Shown: in pieces, positions 15,231 to 24,734 of the stretch
How positions within the stretch are numbered: the stretch's first letter is position 1
How the letters are laid out: each line of letters begins with the position of its first letter
Assembly: GCF_900143075.1 (NCBI RefSeq)
Contig: NZ_FRCY01000018.1
Span: forward strand, 1 to 64,000
Length of the DNA: 64,000 bases
DNA from: Cyclobacterium lianum
GTDB lineage: Bacteria > Bacteroidota > Bacteroidia > Cytophagales > Cyclobacteriaceae
Direction of reading: 5' to 3'
The notes under the pieces: generated by a model
What the model saw: only the letters and a program-made list of their open reading frames with translations
Databases searched by the model: none
What the model was told of the DNA's origin: nothing
Translations under genes and position numbers: made by a program

Positions 15231-17326
15231 TACGGCAGATATTGAGTAGCGGTCGATTGATTTTTGAGGTCCTTTTGCTAGGAGCCCTGGTGGTGTTGGT
15301 TATATGGTGGAATCCACTCTATATATTTGGTGGCAAGCCAGAACTGCAACCAACAGCCAACATCGTTTCTAATATTCGTGAAGTTGGAGAGATGATTACC
15401 GCTGAATATTACGGAGAGGTCCTGGCCTCGATTGATGAAGCTCAGATAAACCTTCTTGAAGAAGAGGAAATCATTACTCAGGGAGAGCTGATATATCAGG
15501 AAATACTGACTGCGCTTAAAAACCTTAAACACTTCGACAGCCTTTCCGCAGAAACGCGAATAAGTATAGCAGATGCGAATAACGAGCTGAAAAGACGGGA
15601 GCGCAAAAAGCTGCTGATTGACCCTGTGAGCGAAAAAAATATTCTCGAAAAACTGTATTTTCTTGAAGAATGGGCCACTACCAGTCAAATGCCTTTGTAC
15701 AATGAAGTGCTCTTATTTCTTGGTACGGAAGCGCAACGCGTATCTGCCGGTGCTGGTCTCACGGACAAATTAACCAGCCGTATACTTTTCCATTGGTACA
15801 CCGACACCGTCGAGGACTGGTGGCAATCTGAAGCCTTTGCCAACAGCTATTTTGAGAGCAGGTTGTCTTCTCTCTCAAGGAGAGAATCCAGAAAAAAACT
15901 GGCCATGATAGGCCGCGGCACGGTAAAGGCCGGGTTTAATTTCCAGGATCTGGATCAAAGTATGTTTCATTTTAATGAAGAAGTAGGTGAATTGCATTTT
16001 TTTGGGCTTGCCCCTGAAATTCTCAATTCAGACATCAATCCCTGGTTTATACCCGAAAAGGGTATTCCCGGATTTGACATCCTCACCTACAATGGTAAAG
16101 TTGATTTCAAAGATAGCCGCAGGGTCAAAATATACGCGGTACAAAAACTGAAGGCCAACGCCCGGAAGGCAGGCATCATCGATCAGGCCGAATCCAACGG
16201 GGCTGAAACATTGAGCCGCTTATTTACCATGCTGACCGGAAAAGAGGTTAAAAAAGTGATTTTCCATCACGATAAAATCATACAGCTTACCCGTGAGATA
16301 AAAGCAGACCGTTTTATCAATTACGAAGAAGCGGCGCAATTTGAAAACGCCGTTTCCCGGGAGCTAAACACCATTGATTCGCTGAGAAGCGCCTCTCAGG
16401 ACCGGTACAACAACCGGAATCTGGCTCAAAACAAATGGAATACGCTGGTGCAGATGATTGCGGAACTCCGGCAACTGGAATTTGAAACCCAGGACTTGCC
16501 CTACCATCAGTTTGCTACGTTTTGGTACGAAATCGCCAGAGATTCCCTGATTGATGAGAACGAATGGAGAGAAATGAAGGCTTATGCCAGAATAGAGACT
16601 TCGGATAGTTTGACCGTCAGTCTCTGGACCAAAGGCGATGTATTATGGTCACGTGCCCTCTTCAGTGAAGGTCTGCATCAGCTAAGCAAAAAAAACCTGC
16701 CATTAGGTGCTTTTGAGGTAGACTCCACCTCGCTGGAGATATGGAAAACAATGGAAAAAACCAGCAAAAAAATCAGAAATGTCGTTTTTAAGCAGGATAG
16801 CGTGGTTTTTGAATATTTTAAACCCAGGCCTGCTGTCAGAGATAGTTTATTGCACCTGATCCAGCCATTGAGGTATGACCCGGAGTTGTTTGCTCAATGG
16901 AGGTCTCAAAAGAATTCTATTGAGACCATCAGCAAAACTGACACCATCACGGAGCTTAGCGCTGATCCGGAGAGCTTTTGGCTTTTCAAGCCGGGTGAAA
17001 ATAACAGGTTGATCAAATTCAACATCCCATTGGATCAGGTAAGCCGTCCGGATTTACTGGCTGCAGATGATAGCCCGGACTGGCAGCGCATATCCATCGA
17101 CAGCCTGATCATTATCAGGTCTGCTGCGAATTTTGCTGCCATACAGCATGGGCCCCACACCGAATCTGCTCTTGATCCCGACCAGCAGGAAACGCTCGTG
17201 CATTATCTGGACAGCTTGTATACCAGCCACAGCCGTTTTCAAAACAGGGACTTGATTACGAAAACCAAGGCCTGGTTTGGAGAAAGATGGGAAAGCAAAT
17301 CCAGCATTTCAGAGGTGTTTCAATAG
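15227..17326 (+). CDS. Large membrane-anchored protein with a split DUF4230-like domain
   Basis: A 699-residue protein with one N-terminal transmembrane segment (about 11-30). Two stretches look like the halves of a DUF4230 domain: residues 44-67 (ANIVSNIREVGEMITAEYYG) and 228-285 (IGRGTVKAGFNFQDLDQS, then HFFGLAPEIL). About 160 mostly helical, charged residues are inserted between them. The remaining 400 residues are helix-rich with no domain I recognise. It starts in an ATGA overlap with the DUF4230 lipoprotein gene and ends 16 bases before the stop of the convergent GMC gene. The close link to a DUF4230 lipoprotein and a membrane muramidase suggests an envelope complex; this is inference. 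Confidence 0.8.
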   Translation: MIRQILSSGRLIFEVLLLGALVVLVIWWNPLYIFGGKPELQPTANIVSNIREVGEMITAEYYGEVLASIDEAQINLLEEEEIITQGELIYQEILTALKNLKHFDSLSAETRISIADANNELKRRERKKLLIDPVSEKNILEKLYFLEEWATTSQMPLYNEVLLFLGTEAQRVSAGAGLTDKLTSRILFHWYTDTVEDWWQSEAFANSYFESRLSSLSRRESRKKLAMIGRGTVKAGFNFQDLDQSMFHFNEEVGELHFFGLAPEILNSDINPWFIPEKGIPGFDILTYNGKVDFKDSRRVKIYAVQKLKANARKAGIIDQAESNGAETLSRLFTMLTGKEVKKVIFHHDKIIQLTREIKADRFINYEEAAQFENAVSRELNTIDSLRSASQDRYNNRNLAQNKWNTLVQMIAELRQLEFETQDLPYHQFATFWYEIARDSLIDENEWREMKAYARIETSDSLTVSLWTKGDVLWSRALFSEGLHQLSKKNLPLGAFEVDSTSLEIWKTMEKTSKKIRNVVFKQDSVVFEYFKPRPAVRDSLLHLIQPLRYDPELFAQWRSQKNSIETISKTDTITELSADPESFWLFKPGENNRLIKFNIPLDQVSRPDLLAADDSPDWQRISIDSLIIIRSAANFAAIQHGPHTESALDPDQQETLVHYLDSLYTSHSRFQNRDLITKTKAWFGERWESKSSISEVFQ

Positions 17327-17341
17327 CCGCTCTGCAATTCG

Positions 17342-19687
17342 TTATTTGAAGCTGAAATAGGTTTCATACACATTACCTGCGAAGAATTTGCCGAATGTAG
17401 CGATAGCTGATAGACCATCGTTTTTACTTTGAGGATGAATGGCCTTTACTGTTCTCAATTGACGCAACAAATCGGCTACCTTGATGACCAGCATACCTTT
17501 TCCCAGCAATTGTCCCTTTGCGGAATTTCCCTCATAAAGGGAAATAAAGAGCGTAGTCGTATCCTTCCAGGCATCTACAATATTGTCATTGGCTACTTCC
17601 TTAAACCCTTCAAAGAAATAGGGTTTACCGTCTGCACTTGTCAAATGGGCGGTGTAGTTCATTCTCTTTCCGGAATCGTTTTTCGGGTCTGCCACAAAAA
17701 GATTGAATATTCCGTTGGAAGCTGTGAGCGGCATTTCGGAAATCGAAGGGACCACCATCGTCCCTATCATTTTCCCCGGATGATTTTCCAGCTTCACAAA
17801 TTCCTGAATATCCTCAGTCTGAATGGTCAGGATGAACTCAAAGGGAGTATTGTCTTTTTTTCCCCTGGCAAAACCAGCTTCGTAATCTGTCGTCTCCCCC
17901 ATCCCGATAAATCCTTTCATGGACTCGGTAAATTGTACCCCCGTAGCCAGCGGCGAATCATCGCCCGGACTATTTTCTACCTCAGAAAACCCATAATCAA
18001 GTTCATAACCCTTTTCTCCTGCAATGAGCTGACAACTCCTTTCAGCCAGTGCGCTTATGGTCAACAATGGATTGGTGCCCACTGGTCTGGGAATGACCGC
18101 ACCATCCATGACATACAAGCCGTCATGCAGTTGATTGCCTTGCTGTCCTGCAAAAACCTGCCCTTTGTGATCGACCACCCCCTGGGCTGCATCATCTGCC
18201 ATGCCGCAGCCTCCCAAAGGGTGTACGGTTACCAGATCATAGTTCATCAATTCATTCCAGGTAGGATTCGGTATCTTGGTCCCTCCCAGTGCCTCGGTGG
18301 CAGTGAACATTTCGCCGTTTACCTTTTTAAATATTTCCTGTTTTCCTACGCCCTGCCAGTTGATATTCAGCTTGTCGGTCTCATCCATTTTTAAGACACC
18401 GTTTCCATCATCATGCGTCATGACCAGATAAATCTGTGTCCGGGCCAATGCACCATGGAAAGGACCCAGAAATATACTGCGCAGCTCCCTCCATTTCTCT
18501 TTCAGATAGTCGATTATGCCACGGTCTGTATCTCTACCTGCAAGCCTGGAAAAAGCAAATAGTGCCTTGGGCATGATCGCCCGGATGGGTCCCGGAATAG
18601 TTCCTTCCTCAAGGGTCATCCCATCTTCCAGTTTTTCTCTTTCCCGCAGATCGATCACGCTGGTGATGCATGGGCCCACATTGGCGATGCTGTTTGTACC
18701 TTTTTTACCCAATCCAATGCCATTGATACGCTGTTCATTGTTGTAGCCAAAACCCAGCACATCCCCATTGCCTGTAAACCGTTCCCCCAGCTTTCCGGAA
18801 ACCTGCAATCCCAGCTTTGCGGACCTGAGCAGGATTTCGGTGGATCCGAGGGAGCCGGCACTCAAAATGACATTTCTGGCTTGTACAAACATAAGTGGCG
18901 CATCAAAATAATCCCTGCCTATGCCTATAGGATGAAAATATACCTGCCAAAAACCCATCTGCTTTTTAACGTAGCGGACATTGATTTCTGTAAAAATCTC
19001 TGCTCCATGGTTACGGGCATCGGGCAGATAGTTCATTGCTGTGGTATTCTTTGCCCCAATATTGCAGCCGGTAACACAATCGCCGCAGTTGGTGCATTTG
19101 GCCTGGTGAACTCCCACATGGTTGGTTTTGTCCTCGAAATTGACATTGATATCCAAAAGCCGGAAAGGTGCAGCCATGTGGGCAGCAGATTTTCGCATGG
19201 CCTCTGTCTTCTTCAGCTTCGGATAGCCGTTTTTATTTTCCGGATAGGGGTTTGGTTTCAGCATTTCCCTGGACCGCTTCAGTCCCGATGAAAACGAATC
19301 CGGATCCTCTCTCAGCGCAGCCGGCCATGCGGGATCCTCCATTACCCTTTGTTCCGGCTCGATAGACACATTGGCATTTACCAGAGAGGTACCCCCTAAG
19401 CCGCAACCTTTAAAGACGTTGATGCCATTTCCCATTGTGAATTCATACAAGCCATTCTTCTCCAGGTTGACGGACTTCCCTCCTACAAAATTCATTTCCT
19501 TCGATGCCTGAAACAAGGTTTGGGGAAATTCCCCCGGTAAAAACTCCCTTCCCTTCTCCAAAAGGCAAACGGACTGACCACTTCTTGCCATTCTGGAGGC
19601 TGCAATACTGCCTCCGTAGCCTGAACCTATCACCACATAGTCATAAGATGATTTAATTTCCGTTAAAGGCTTTGCTAATCTTTTCAT
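17342..19687 (-). CDS. GMC-family oxidoreductase with iron-sulfur motif (cholesterol-oxidase-like)
   Basis: A 781-residue flavoenzyme. The FAD-binding motif GSGYGG is at 21-26. A CX2CX2CX3C cluster (Cys198, 201, 204, 208 in CTNCGDCVTGC) is typical of the cholesterol-oxidase-like GMC branch carrying a 4Fe-4S centre. The GMC C-terminal signature HPLGGCGMADD and MDGAVIPRPVGTNPLLTISA follow. Residues from about 590 form an extra beta domain also seen in long GMC/hydrolase fusion proteins. It probably oxidises a hydroxyl group on a sterol-like or other hydrophobic alcohol. Last gene of a seven-gene operon; its start overlaps the metallophosphoesterase gene by 35 bases. Confidence 0.9.
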   Translation of the reverse strand: MKRLAKPLTEIKSSYDYVVIGSGYGGSIAASRMARSGQSVCLLEKGREFLPGEFPQTLFQASKEMNFVGGKSVNLEKNGLYEFTMGNGINVFKGCGLGGTSLVNANVSIEPEQRVMEDPAWPAALREDPDSFSSGLKRSREMLKPNPYPENKNGYPKLKKTEAMRKSAAHMAAPFRLLDINVNFEDKTNHVGVHQAKCTNCGDCVTGCNIGAKNTTAMNYLPDARNHGAEIFTEINVRYVKKQMGFWQVYFHPIGIGRDYFDAPLMFVQARNVILSAGSLGSTEILLRSAKLGLQVSGKLGERFTGNGDVLGFGYNNEQRINGIGLGKKGTNSIANVGPCITSVIDLREREKLEDGMTLEEGTIPGPIRAIMPKALFAFSRLAGRDTDRGIIDYLKEKWRELRSIFLGPFHGALARTQIYLVMTHDDGNGVLKMDETDKLNINWQGVGKQEIFKKVNGEMFTATEALGGTKIPNPTWNELMNYDLVTVHPLGGCGMADDAAQGVVDHKGQVFAGQQGNQLHDGLYVMDGAVIPRPVGTNPLLTISALAERSCQLIAGEKGYELDYGFSEVENSPGDDSPLATGVQFTESMKGFIGMGETTDYEAGFARGKKDNTPFEFILTIQTEDIQEFVKLENHPGKMIGTMVVPSISEMPLTASNGIFNLFVADPKNDSGKRMNYTAHLTSADGKPYFFEGFKEVANDNIVDAWKDTTTLFISLYEGNSAKGQLLGKGMLVIKVADLLRQLRTVKAIHPQSKNDGLSAIATFGKFFAGNVYETYFSFK

Positions 19688-21407
19688 TTTTTATAAATAT
19701 TGGGTCTTCGATCAAATCGTATTGTATATGGTCCGAATCAAACCGGGGCTGCTCTTCTGTACCCACATTATTCCACTTGTCCGGGACGCTTTTTAAGCCC
19801 ACGGGAAAGATGGTGATCCCCTCTCTGTCAATTGATATTCGGAGAAAATTTTTATATCCCTCCCAGCGGTAGGAAGACGAGGCCTCTGTAATGTGATTTT
19901 TGAGCACCACCACACAGAATGTCAAATACAGGCCAAAGAGAATGGCACTGACAATACCTCCCAGGATGACCATCTCTCCGGCAAAAAGAAATACCTGTGC
20001 AGGCGCATTCAGGTCCAGTCCCAGGTGCAACAGATTGATTCGTGAAAACAGCCAAAAAAGCAGATAGAAGTTGCACAAATGGAGCAAGCCATGCACCAGT
20101 CCTGCCAGGTAATTCCAGTTTTTAGCACCGGATTTGACATCGGAAAACAGGACTATACCAATAAACAGCAGCAGGTTTAGAAACAAGGCGCCCGGGTGGT
20201 GACTAATCCCCGTAAAGACCGCATGAAAAAACTCATTGGCCTGCCCGTTAAAAATATTTAATTGCCCCATTTTTTCCATCAATGAAATTCCGCTGTCCAG
20301 TTTGGTTTGTAAAACCCAGGAGGTGAAAAGGTGATACATGCCGAAGAAAAAAAGCATGGTGAGACTGAAATACGGAAATAGTAAATTCAAGAAGCTCAGG
20401 CGCACTGAGGATTCTTTTGATGGAAAAACCTTTTTTAAGTCTGCTTTATCCCCGTTTAAACCAGAAATTTGCTGTTTTAAAGTATGGGTCGGATGCATGA
20501 ATGCCCCTCCGCCCCCGGCTGTAATCAACTGACATGTACCCTCCGTGCTAGTCTGAGGTTCATATCGGGCATAATGGTGCAGGTCTCCGGTCAAAACAGC
20601 CTTTATCTGTATGGTTTTGTTTTTTTCTTCGTATACCTTCTCACCTTTCCCAAACAAAACTCTGTTGATAAAAAACTCCAGCCTGTCGAAGGATTCATTT
20701 TTTGTATCAAATGACTTATAGACCCAGGATGGCTCAGAAGTACACAATATGATCTTGCTTTTTTCATTAAAATGCTTTTCCGCAATTTCCTTGAAATAGC
20801 ATATCTGTGGATAGTCAATATCCGCATTCAACTGTACATCTACTGCTATGACCCAGTAATCATGAGGCAATTTTAACGCAAAATAGGACCTGCTCTGGCG
20901 GGTTTGCCAATTGCCAAGCGATCGTTTTTGGGTAAACAACCTCAAAAAATTGGTCAGGCCATCATACCAGTCATGGTTTCCCGGAATGGCAAATAAATCG
21001 GGCCGGTCCATATCTCCCTGTTTTTTTGGAAAAGCAGCATGATAGGGTCCCCTGAGCCGGTTATCGTATTCTACCTTTTCCGGCGTGGGATACACTTCAT
21101 CGCCACCCATGATCAGGATGTCGCCCCTTTTAACCGGTTTACCTCTCAGATGAAGGGAATCTCTGGACAATAGTGCTGCCAGCGCATAGGTGGGATTAAA
21201 TCCATCACCCAGATCAGAAACAAAATCCACCCAGATCTCCTCCTTTTTTGAATAATCGTAAAATTTATTCTCCCGATCCAATGCGGCCTGCAGTTCTCTC
21301 CGGTCTGCAAAGTTTCCAAATACCGCCGATAAAACAGTCTTTACAGCCGTAAACGCCAGTTGTTTCGGGTCATACCAATTGACCATTGGTCTTTTTTCAA
21401 ACTTCAT
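19653..21407 (-). CDS. Metallophosphoesterase with C-terminal membrane domain
   Basis: A 584-residue protein. The N-terminal calcineurin-like phosphoesterase domain shows the metal ligands in order: SDLGDGF (about 64-70), GGDEVY (101-106), GNHDWYDG (143-150) and GDLHHYARYEP (around 275). After about residue 340 come four or five transmembrane segments (LFPYFSLTMLFFFGMYHLF, LFLNLLLFIGIVLF, LLFWLFSRINLLH, GGIVSAILFGLYLTFCVVV). The catalytic domain probably faces the cytoplasm since no signal peptide is seen. A phospholipid or other membrane-bound phosphoester is a reasonable substrate guess. It overlaps both neighbours, by 11 bases upstream and 35 downstream. Confidence 0.88.
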   Translation of the reverse strand: MKFEKRPMVNWYDPKQLAFTAVKTVLSAVFGNFADRRELQAALDRENKFYDYSKKEEIWVDFVSDLGDGFNPTYALAALLSRDSLHLRGKPVKRGDILIMGGDEVYPTPEKVEYDNRLRGPYHAAFPKKQGDMDRPDLFAIPGNHDWYDGLTNFLRLFTQKRSLGNWQTRQSRSYFALKLPHDYWVIAVDVQLNADIDYPQICYFKEIAEKHFNEKSKIILCTSEPSWVYKSFDTKNESFDRLEFFINRVLFGKGEKVYEEKNKTIQIKAVLTGDLHHYARYEPQTSTEGTCQLITAGGGGAFMHPTHTLKQQISGLNGDKADLKKVFPSKESSVRLSFLNLLFPYFSLTMLFFFGMYHLFTSWVLQTKLDSGISLMEKMGQLNIFNGQANEFFHAVFTGISHHPGALFLNLLLFIGIVLFSDVKSGAKNWNYLAGLVHGLLHLCNFYLLFWLFSRINLLHLGLDLNAPAQVFLFAGEMVILGGIVSAILFGLYLTFCVVVLKNHITEASSSYRWEGYKNFLRISIDREGITIFPVGLKSVPDKWNNVGTEEQPRFDSDHIQYDLIEDPIFIKNEKISKAFNGN

Positions 21408-22839
21408 ATTGAATCATTTTTTTTACCATTTTAAATTTAAAGGCCATCCCTCCCCGGAGTCCACTCTGCTTCCTGGCCAAAGCCGTCCATGTACTCCTGA
21501 GTCTGGATCCGAAAGATTGATGTAACCTACCCTGCATGGCCACCTCAGGATTTGCTTCATTTTTAGGGTGTAAAATAATATCTGAAGCTTTGAAGTCCAA
21601 TCCGGCAAACCAATACCAGGGACCTTTGCAGAAAAATTTCGACGTTAGCAGCCATTCCCTGCCGTCAATATGCAGCGTGGTTGTCACTTCAAGCAAGTTA
21701 ACCGACTCCCTAGTTGTTATTTTTACTCCATGTTTGCCGCCCTGAAACTCCCGTTGGTATTGGTCTAAATACAAACTGGAAAATACATCCAGGCGATCCC
21801 TGTCTTCCAGGGAAGAAAATCGCAAAAGTACATGGTACCTTACCTCACCGGATATTTTCTCAAATTCCAGATTGCCGGTATACTGAAGCCTCAGACACAG
21901 GTAATCTCCGGCATCCGGCGTCTTGGTAGCATGGAAATCTGGCTTTACAGCCTCGGATTGTTGTTTAAGAAAATAATTTTTTGCATCCTGATAGCCCATA
22001 TTTATCAAATCACGGCTGGTGATTTTTCCAAAAAACAGCTCAGGATCCAGCGGCAGCGGAAAGTCTGGCTTGATGATATGAATTTTTATCGTCTTTCGCT
22101 GACCATAGGGGCTATCATCGTGCGCTATAGCCCTATTTATCAGTTGAATCTGCTGAAATTCCTCCCAGAGTGCCCCATTGGCGCTCATTTCTATCGAATG
22201 CACATACTGGTGCAAGGCACCATTTAAATAGCTTGGATAATTGCCTATTGCCCAAACCAGCCAGATTTCTTCAGCACCCCGCCTGACCGCCTCCATGAGA
22301 TTTGCATCTTTGATCCAGACCGCATCTATGTACCAGTCCGCTCCTACCTTCAATGCCGGCATGAGTATGGGCAGAGAAACACCTGCCAGCAAATGCCGCT
22401 CATCTATTTCTCTGGCTGAAATGGCCTGCACGGTCTTGTTTGTAAAGTTGCAAAGGGAAAAGGTAACCGGCAAATCCAATTGATGCATGGTATTCACATT
22501 TACCCCAAAATGCGGCAATACCTTCCGCCGGATGCTATCCGCATCACCAAGCCCTTTCAATTTCCAGGGGGTGAAATATTCTTTCAGATTGGCCAGGGAA
22601 GCAAAATATTTTACAGGCAAACTTTTCCAGACATCCATCATGTGCACCGTTCCATGGCCGGAAGCCAGCATGGCCGCATTAAAAATACCCCCGGAGGTGC
22701 CATCCACATGGGCAAACCGCAGTCCCTCCTCTTCCATGGCCTTAAGGATTCCTGCCTGGTAAGCTACCCGCATGCCTCCCCCTGCCAAAACCAGGGCAGC
22801 ACGGTTTCCGGCTTCCGAATCTTTATGTTCGATCAGCAT
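21397..22839 (-). CDS. Patatin-like phospholipase
   Basis: A 480-residue protein with an N-terminal patatin domain: oxyanion-hole motif AGGGMRVAYQAG (19-30), nucleophile GTSGG with Ser49, and the catalytic Asp expected in WYIDAVWI (around 170). The remaining 170 residues (about 310-480) form a second beta-rich region ending in basic residues, without a recognised domain. Patatins hydrolyse acyl chains from phospholipids or neutral lipids with a Ser-Asp dyad. Its place in an operon with a GMC oxidoreductase, metallophosphoesterase and alpha/beta hydrolase supports a lipid-processing role. Confidence 0.9.
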   Translation of the reverse strand: MLIEHKDSEAGNRAALVLAGGGMRVAYQAGILKAMEEEGLRFAHVDGTSGGIFNAAMLASGHGTVHMMDVWKSLPVKYFASLANLKEYFTPWKLKGLGDADSIRRKVLPHFGVNVNTMHQLDLPVTFSLCNFTNKTVQAISAREIDERHLLAGVSLPILMPALKVGADWYIDAVWIKDANLMEAVRRGAEEIWLVWAIGNYPSYLNGALHQYVHSIEMSANGALWEEFQQIQLINRAIAHDDSPYGQRKTIKIHIIKPDFPLPLDPELFFGKITSRDLINMGYQDAKNYFLKQQSEAVKPDFHATKTPDAGDYLCLRLQYTGNLEFEKISGEVRYHVLLRFSSLEDRDRLDVFSSLYLDQYQREFQGGKHGVKITTRESVNLLEVTTTLHIDGREWLLTSKFFCKGPWYWFAGLDFKASDIILHPKNEANPEVAMQGRLHQSFGSRLRSTWTALARKQSGLRGGMAFKFKMVKKMIQYEV

Positions 22840-22906
22840 AAAAGCAGGATCTGAATTGAAGATACGCTTCCGTAGGCATCACCTTGTTGCCGGATACGAT
22901 CAATGT

Positions 22907-23323
22907 TTAACTTTCCCATGAGCCCAACACTTTTAGGTACATCAAAAACACTATCCCCGAGAAAAGGTCGAATATTGCGACGGACATGGCAAGTATGGAA
23001 AACAAGCCCTGAAATACACCCAGGGAGACAGCGATAAAGGCCCCGAATTTTTGTAAGGCTGTCCAGAGCATCACCTGCTTATTGGTAACAGCACTGTATA
23101 CCGCATGCAATACCATCCCGCCAAATAAGGCCATGAACATCCCGACGATGGCAAAAAAATGGGCAGATTCAGGTGTAGGGACGGACTTGCCTATCAGGTC
23201 CAAAACTGTGGTCGGAGATATCAGTTGGACCAGGCCGGAGATCAGGGTGATAAAAGCGATTAGTACCACCAGCAACTCCACGTATCTGGGAGAAATGCCG
23301 AAAATATTTTTCTGATCAGTCAT
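22907..23323 (-). CDS. Small four-helix membrane protein, unknown
   Basis: A 138-residue, strongly hydrophobic protein with about four transmembrane segments (near 16-36, 55-75, 82-105, 112-130). No catalytic motif is seen. Its start overlaps the stop of the upstream 167-residue membrane protein by eight bases, so the two are probably subunits or partners. It lies inside the lipid-oxidation-like operon. I do not recognise the family. Confidence 0.75.
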   Translation of the reverse strand: MTDQKNIFGISPRYVELLVVLIAFITLISGLVQLISPTTVLDLIGKSVPTPESAHFFAIVGMFMALFGGMVLHAVYSAVTNKQVMLWTALQKFGAFIAVSLGVFQGLFSILAMSVAIFDLFSGIVFLMYLKVLGSWES

Positions 23324-23819
23324 GACTTTGAGCTTGGTATTTTGGTTTGGCCTTGGCGATGAAAAAATACATGGTAATGCCCCACATGATGGTCAAAATG
23401 ATCCACCTGATGTCGTTAAGCCACATCCATTCCTGTAAGAGCTCCTGCAGGATAACTTCATCGGTTACCCCTGCTTTAAACTGGTTGTTTATGTCTTCTA
23501 TGTATCTTTGCTGGACAATCACGGGTATCAGCAGTCCGGGTATCCAGGATAGCGGAACCCAGCGCAAACCCGTCTTCCACTCTGTAATGAGCATGATAAG
23601 CAATGCCACCGACATGATGGGAATGGTGATGAAGAAAAACTTCGTAGCCAGATCGGTTTGTGGGATAATGGCGTCGTAGTAATTGTCCAGGTTGAGGGTT
23701 TTGGGGTAATTGGGAAACCAAAAAAAGTGAAGTGACCAAAACATACCCAGATATATCGAGGCACAGAAAAAAATATAGGCATTGTTGATATCAAGTAAGG
23801 TTTTCTTTATTGGATTCAT
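23316..23819 (-). CDS. Membrane protein, four transmembrane segments, unknown
   Basis: A 167-residue protein with four predicted transmembrane helices (about 12-33, 58-82, 88-105, 134-152). The fold pattern resembles small integral membrane families such as DUF1772/anthrone-oxygenase-like proteins, but no signature residue confirms this. It overlaps the next gene by eight bases and lies 21 bases after the acetoacetate-decarboxylase-like gene in the same operon. Confidence 0.75.
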   Translation of the reverse strand: MNPIKKTLLDINNAYIFFCASIYLGMFWSLHFFWFPNYPKTLNLDNYYDAIIPQTDLATKFFFITIPIMSVALLIMLITEWKTGLRWVPLSWIPGLLIPVIVQQRYIEDINNQFKAGVTDEVILQELLQEWMWLNDIRWIILTIMWGITMYFFIAKAKPKYQAQSHD

Positions 23820-23840
23820 GGCTCATTGAAGATTTTATGG

Positions 23841-24725
23841 TCAAATGCGGTACTTGTGGTAATCGGTTATGGAAGGCGGGGCTAACCAGTCTTCTCCGTA
23901 ACCCAGCGGGTAGACACTTTCCAAACCCTCGGGCATAACAGAGGGTAGCGAATCGTAGGTCATAAACCAGCATTGAAAATGATCATCCAGGATTCCATTC
24001 GTTTTTGGCATGAACGTCGTAAAAAAGGGGTCCGGGTTGATTTGTATCTCTCTCAATTGTGCCACATTGGGATGATCTCCAATGAAAAGTTTGCCCCTGG
24101 CTTTGCCAAATAAGTTGATTCCCGCCTTGCTTTCAAAATAAATGTAAGATGCCATCAGCATATTCCTGAAACGACAGTAATTGGTTGCACCTACCTTCAA
24201 CCGAATCGATGGAGATCTTGGTTTTTCAATTTCAATCCGGAAGGCAAATTGCCCATCTTTTTCGTACTGGCTGCTGACAGTTTCCGGGGTTTCATTGAAA
24301 TCCAGGTTGGCCTGGTGCTTGGGCATTCCCCATATCCCCTTTCCGCCCTTTACTGAAATTTCGCTGCTGACAGGCAAATCCAGAATGTATTGCCCTGTGC
24401 CATAATGGCCCAACAACAGCGCATTTAGCAACCTGGGCGCAGGCTTTGATCCATGGGTACATGCAATAGCAATACTGTATTCGATGTACCTGCCGATACT
24501 GGTATGCAGGTAATTGATCACCGTGATCAGAAGTGCTGCCCGGCCATTCGGCAATTTCATGGCATGTATCTCATTTCCCGGCAACAATGCATTGGCTTTT
24601 TCCCAGTCGCAGGAAAAACCTGCCATCAAAGCAGGAGAATCGGAAGAACTTACAGGCAATTGGTACGGAATACCGTCTACCAGTGCATGTCTTCCGGAAT
24701 ATCGCTTGATTCTTTTGGGAGGCAT
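23841..24725 (-). CDS. Acetoacetate-decarboxylase-fold protein
   Basis: A 294-residue protein of the acetoacetate decarboxylase superfamily, recognised by YIEYSIAIACTHG, LDLPVSSEISVKGGKGIWG and GMPKHQANL. Lys136 corresponds by eye to the Schiff-base lysine of the family, but the neighbouring second lysine of true decarboxylases is replaced by His137. Superfamily members without the full lysine pair often do other reactions, so decarboxylation is not assured. The gene is nine bases downstream of the alpha/beta hydrolase gene. A keto-acid or keto-lipid product of the GMC enzyme could be its substrate; that is inference. Confidence 0.85.
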   Translation of the reverse strand: MPPKRIKRYSGRHALVDGIPYQLPVSSSDSPALMAGFSCDWEKANALLPGNEIHAMKLPNGRAALLITVINYLHTSIGRYIEYSIAIACTHGSKPAPRLLNALLLGHYGTGQYILDLPVSSEISVKGGKGIWGMPKHQANLDFNETPETVSSQYEKDGQFAFRIEIEKPRSPSIRLKVGATNYCRFRNMLMASYIYFESKAGINLFGKARGKLFIGDHPNVAQLREIQINPDPFFTTFMPKTNGILDDHFQCWFMTYDSLPSVMPEGLESVYPLGYGEDWLAPPSITDYHKYRI

Positions 24726-24734
24726 AATGACAAT

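Noticed and set aside
17429-18394. 321-codon plus-strand open frame
   Set aside because: It is antisense to the GMC oxidoreductase C-terminal half, which has clear family signatures; the antisense translation shows none.
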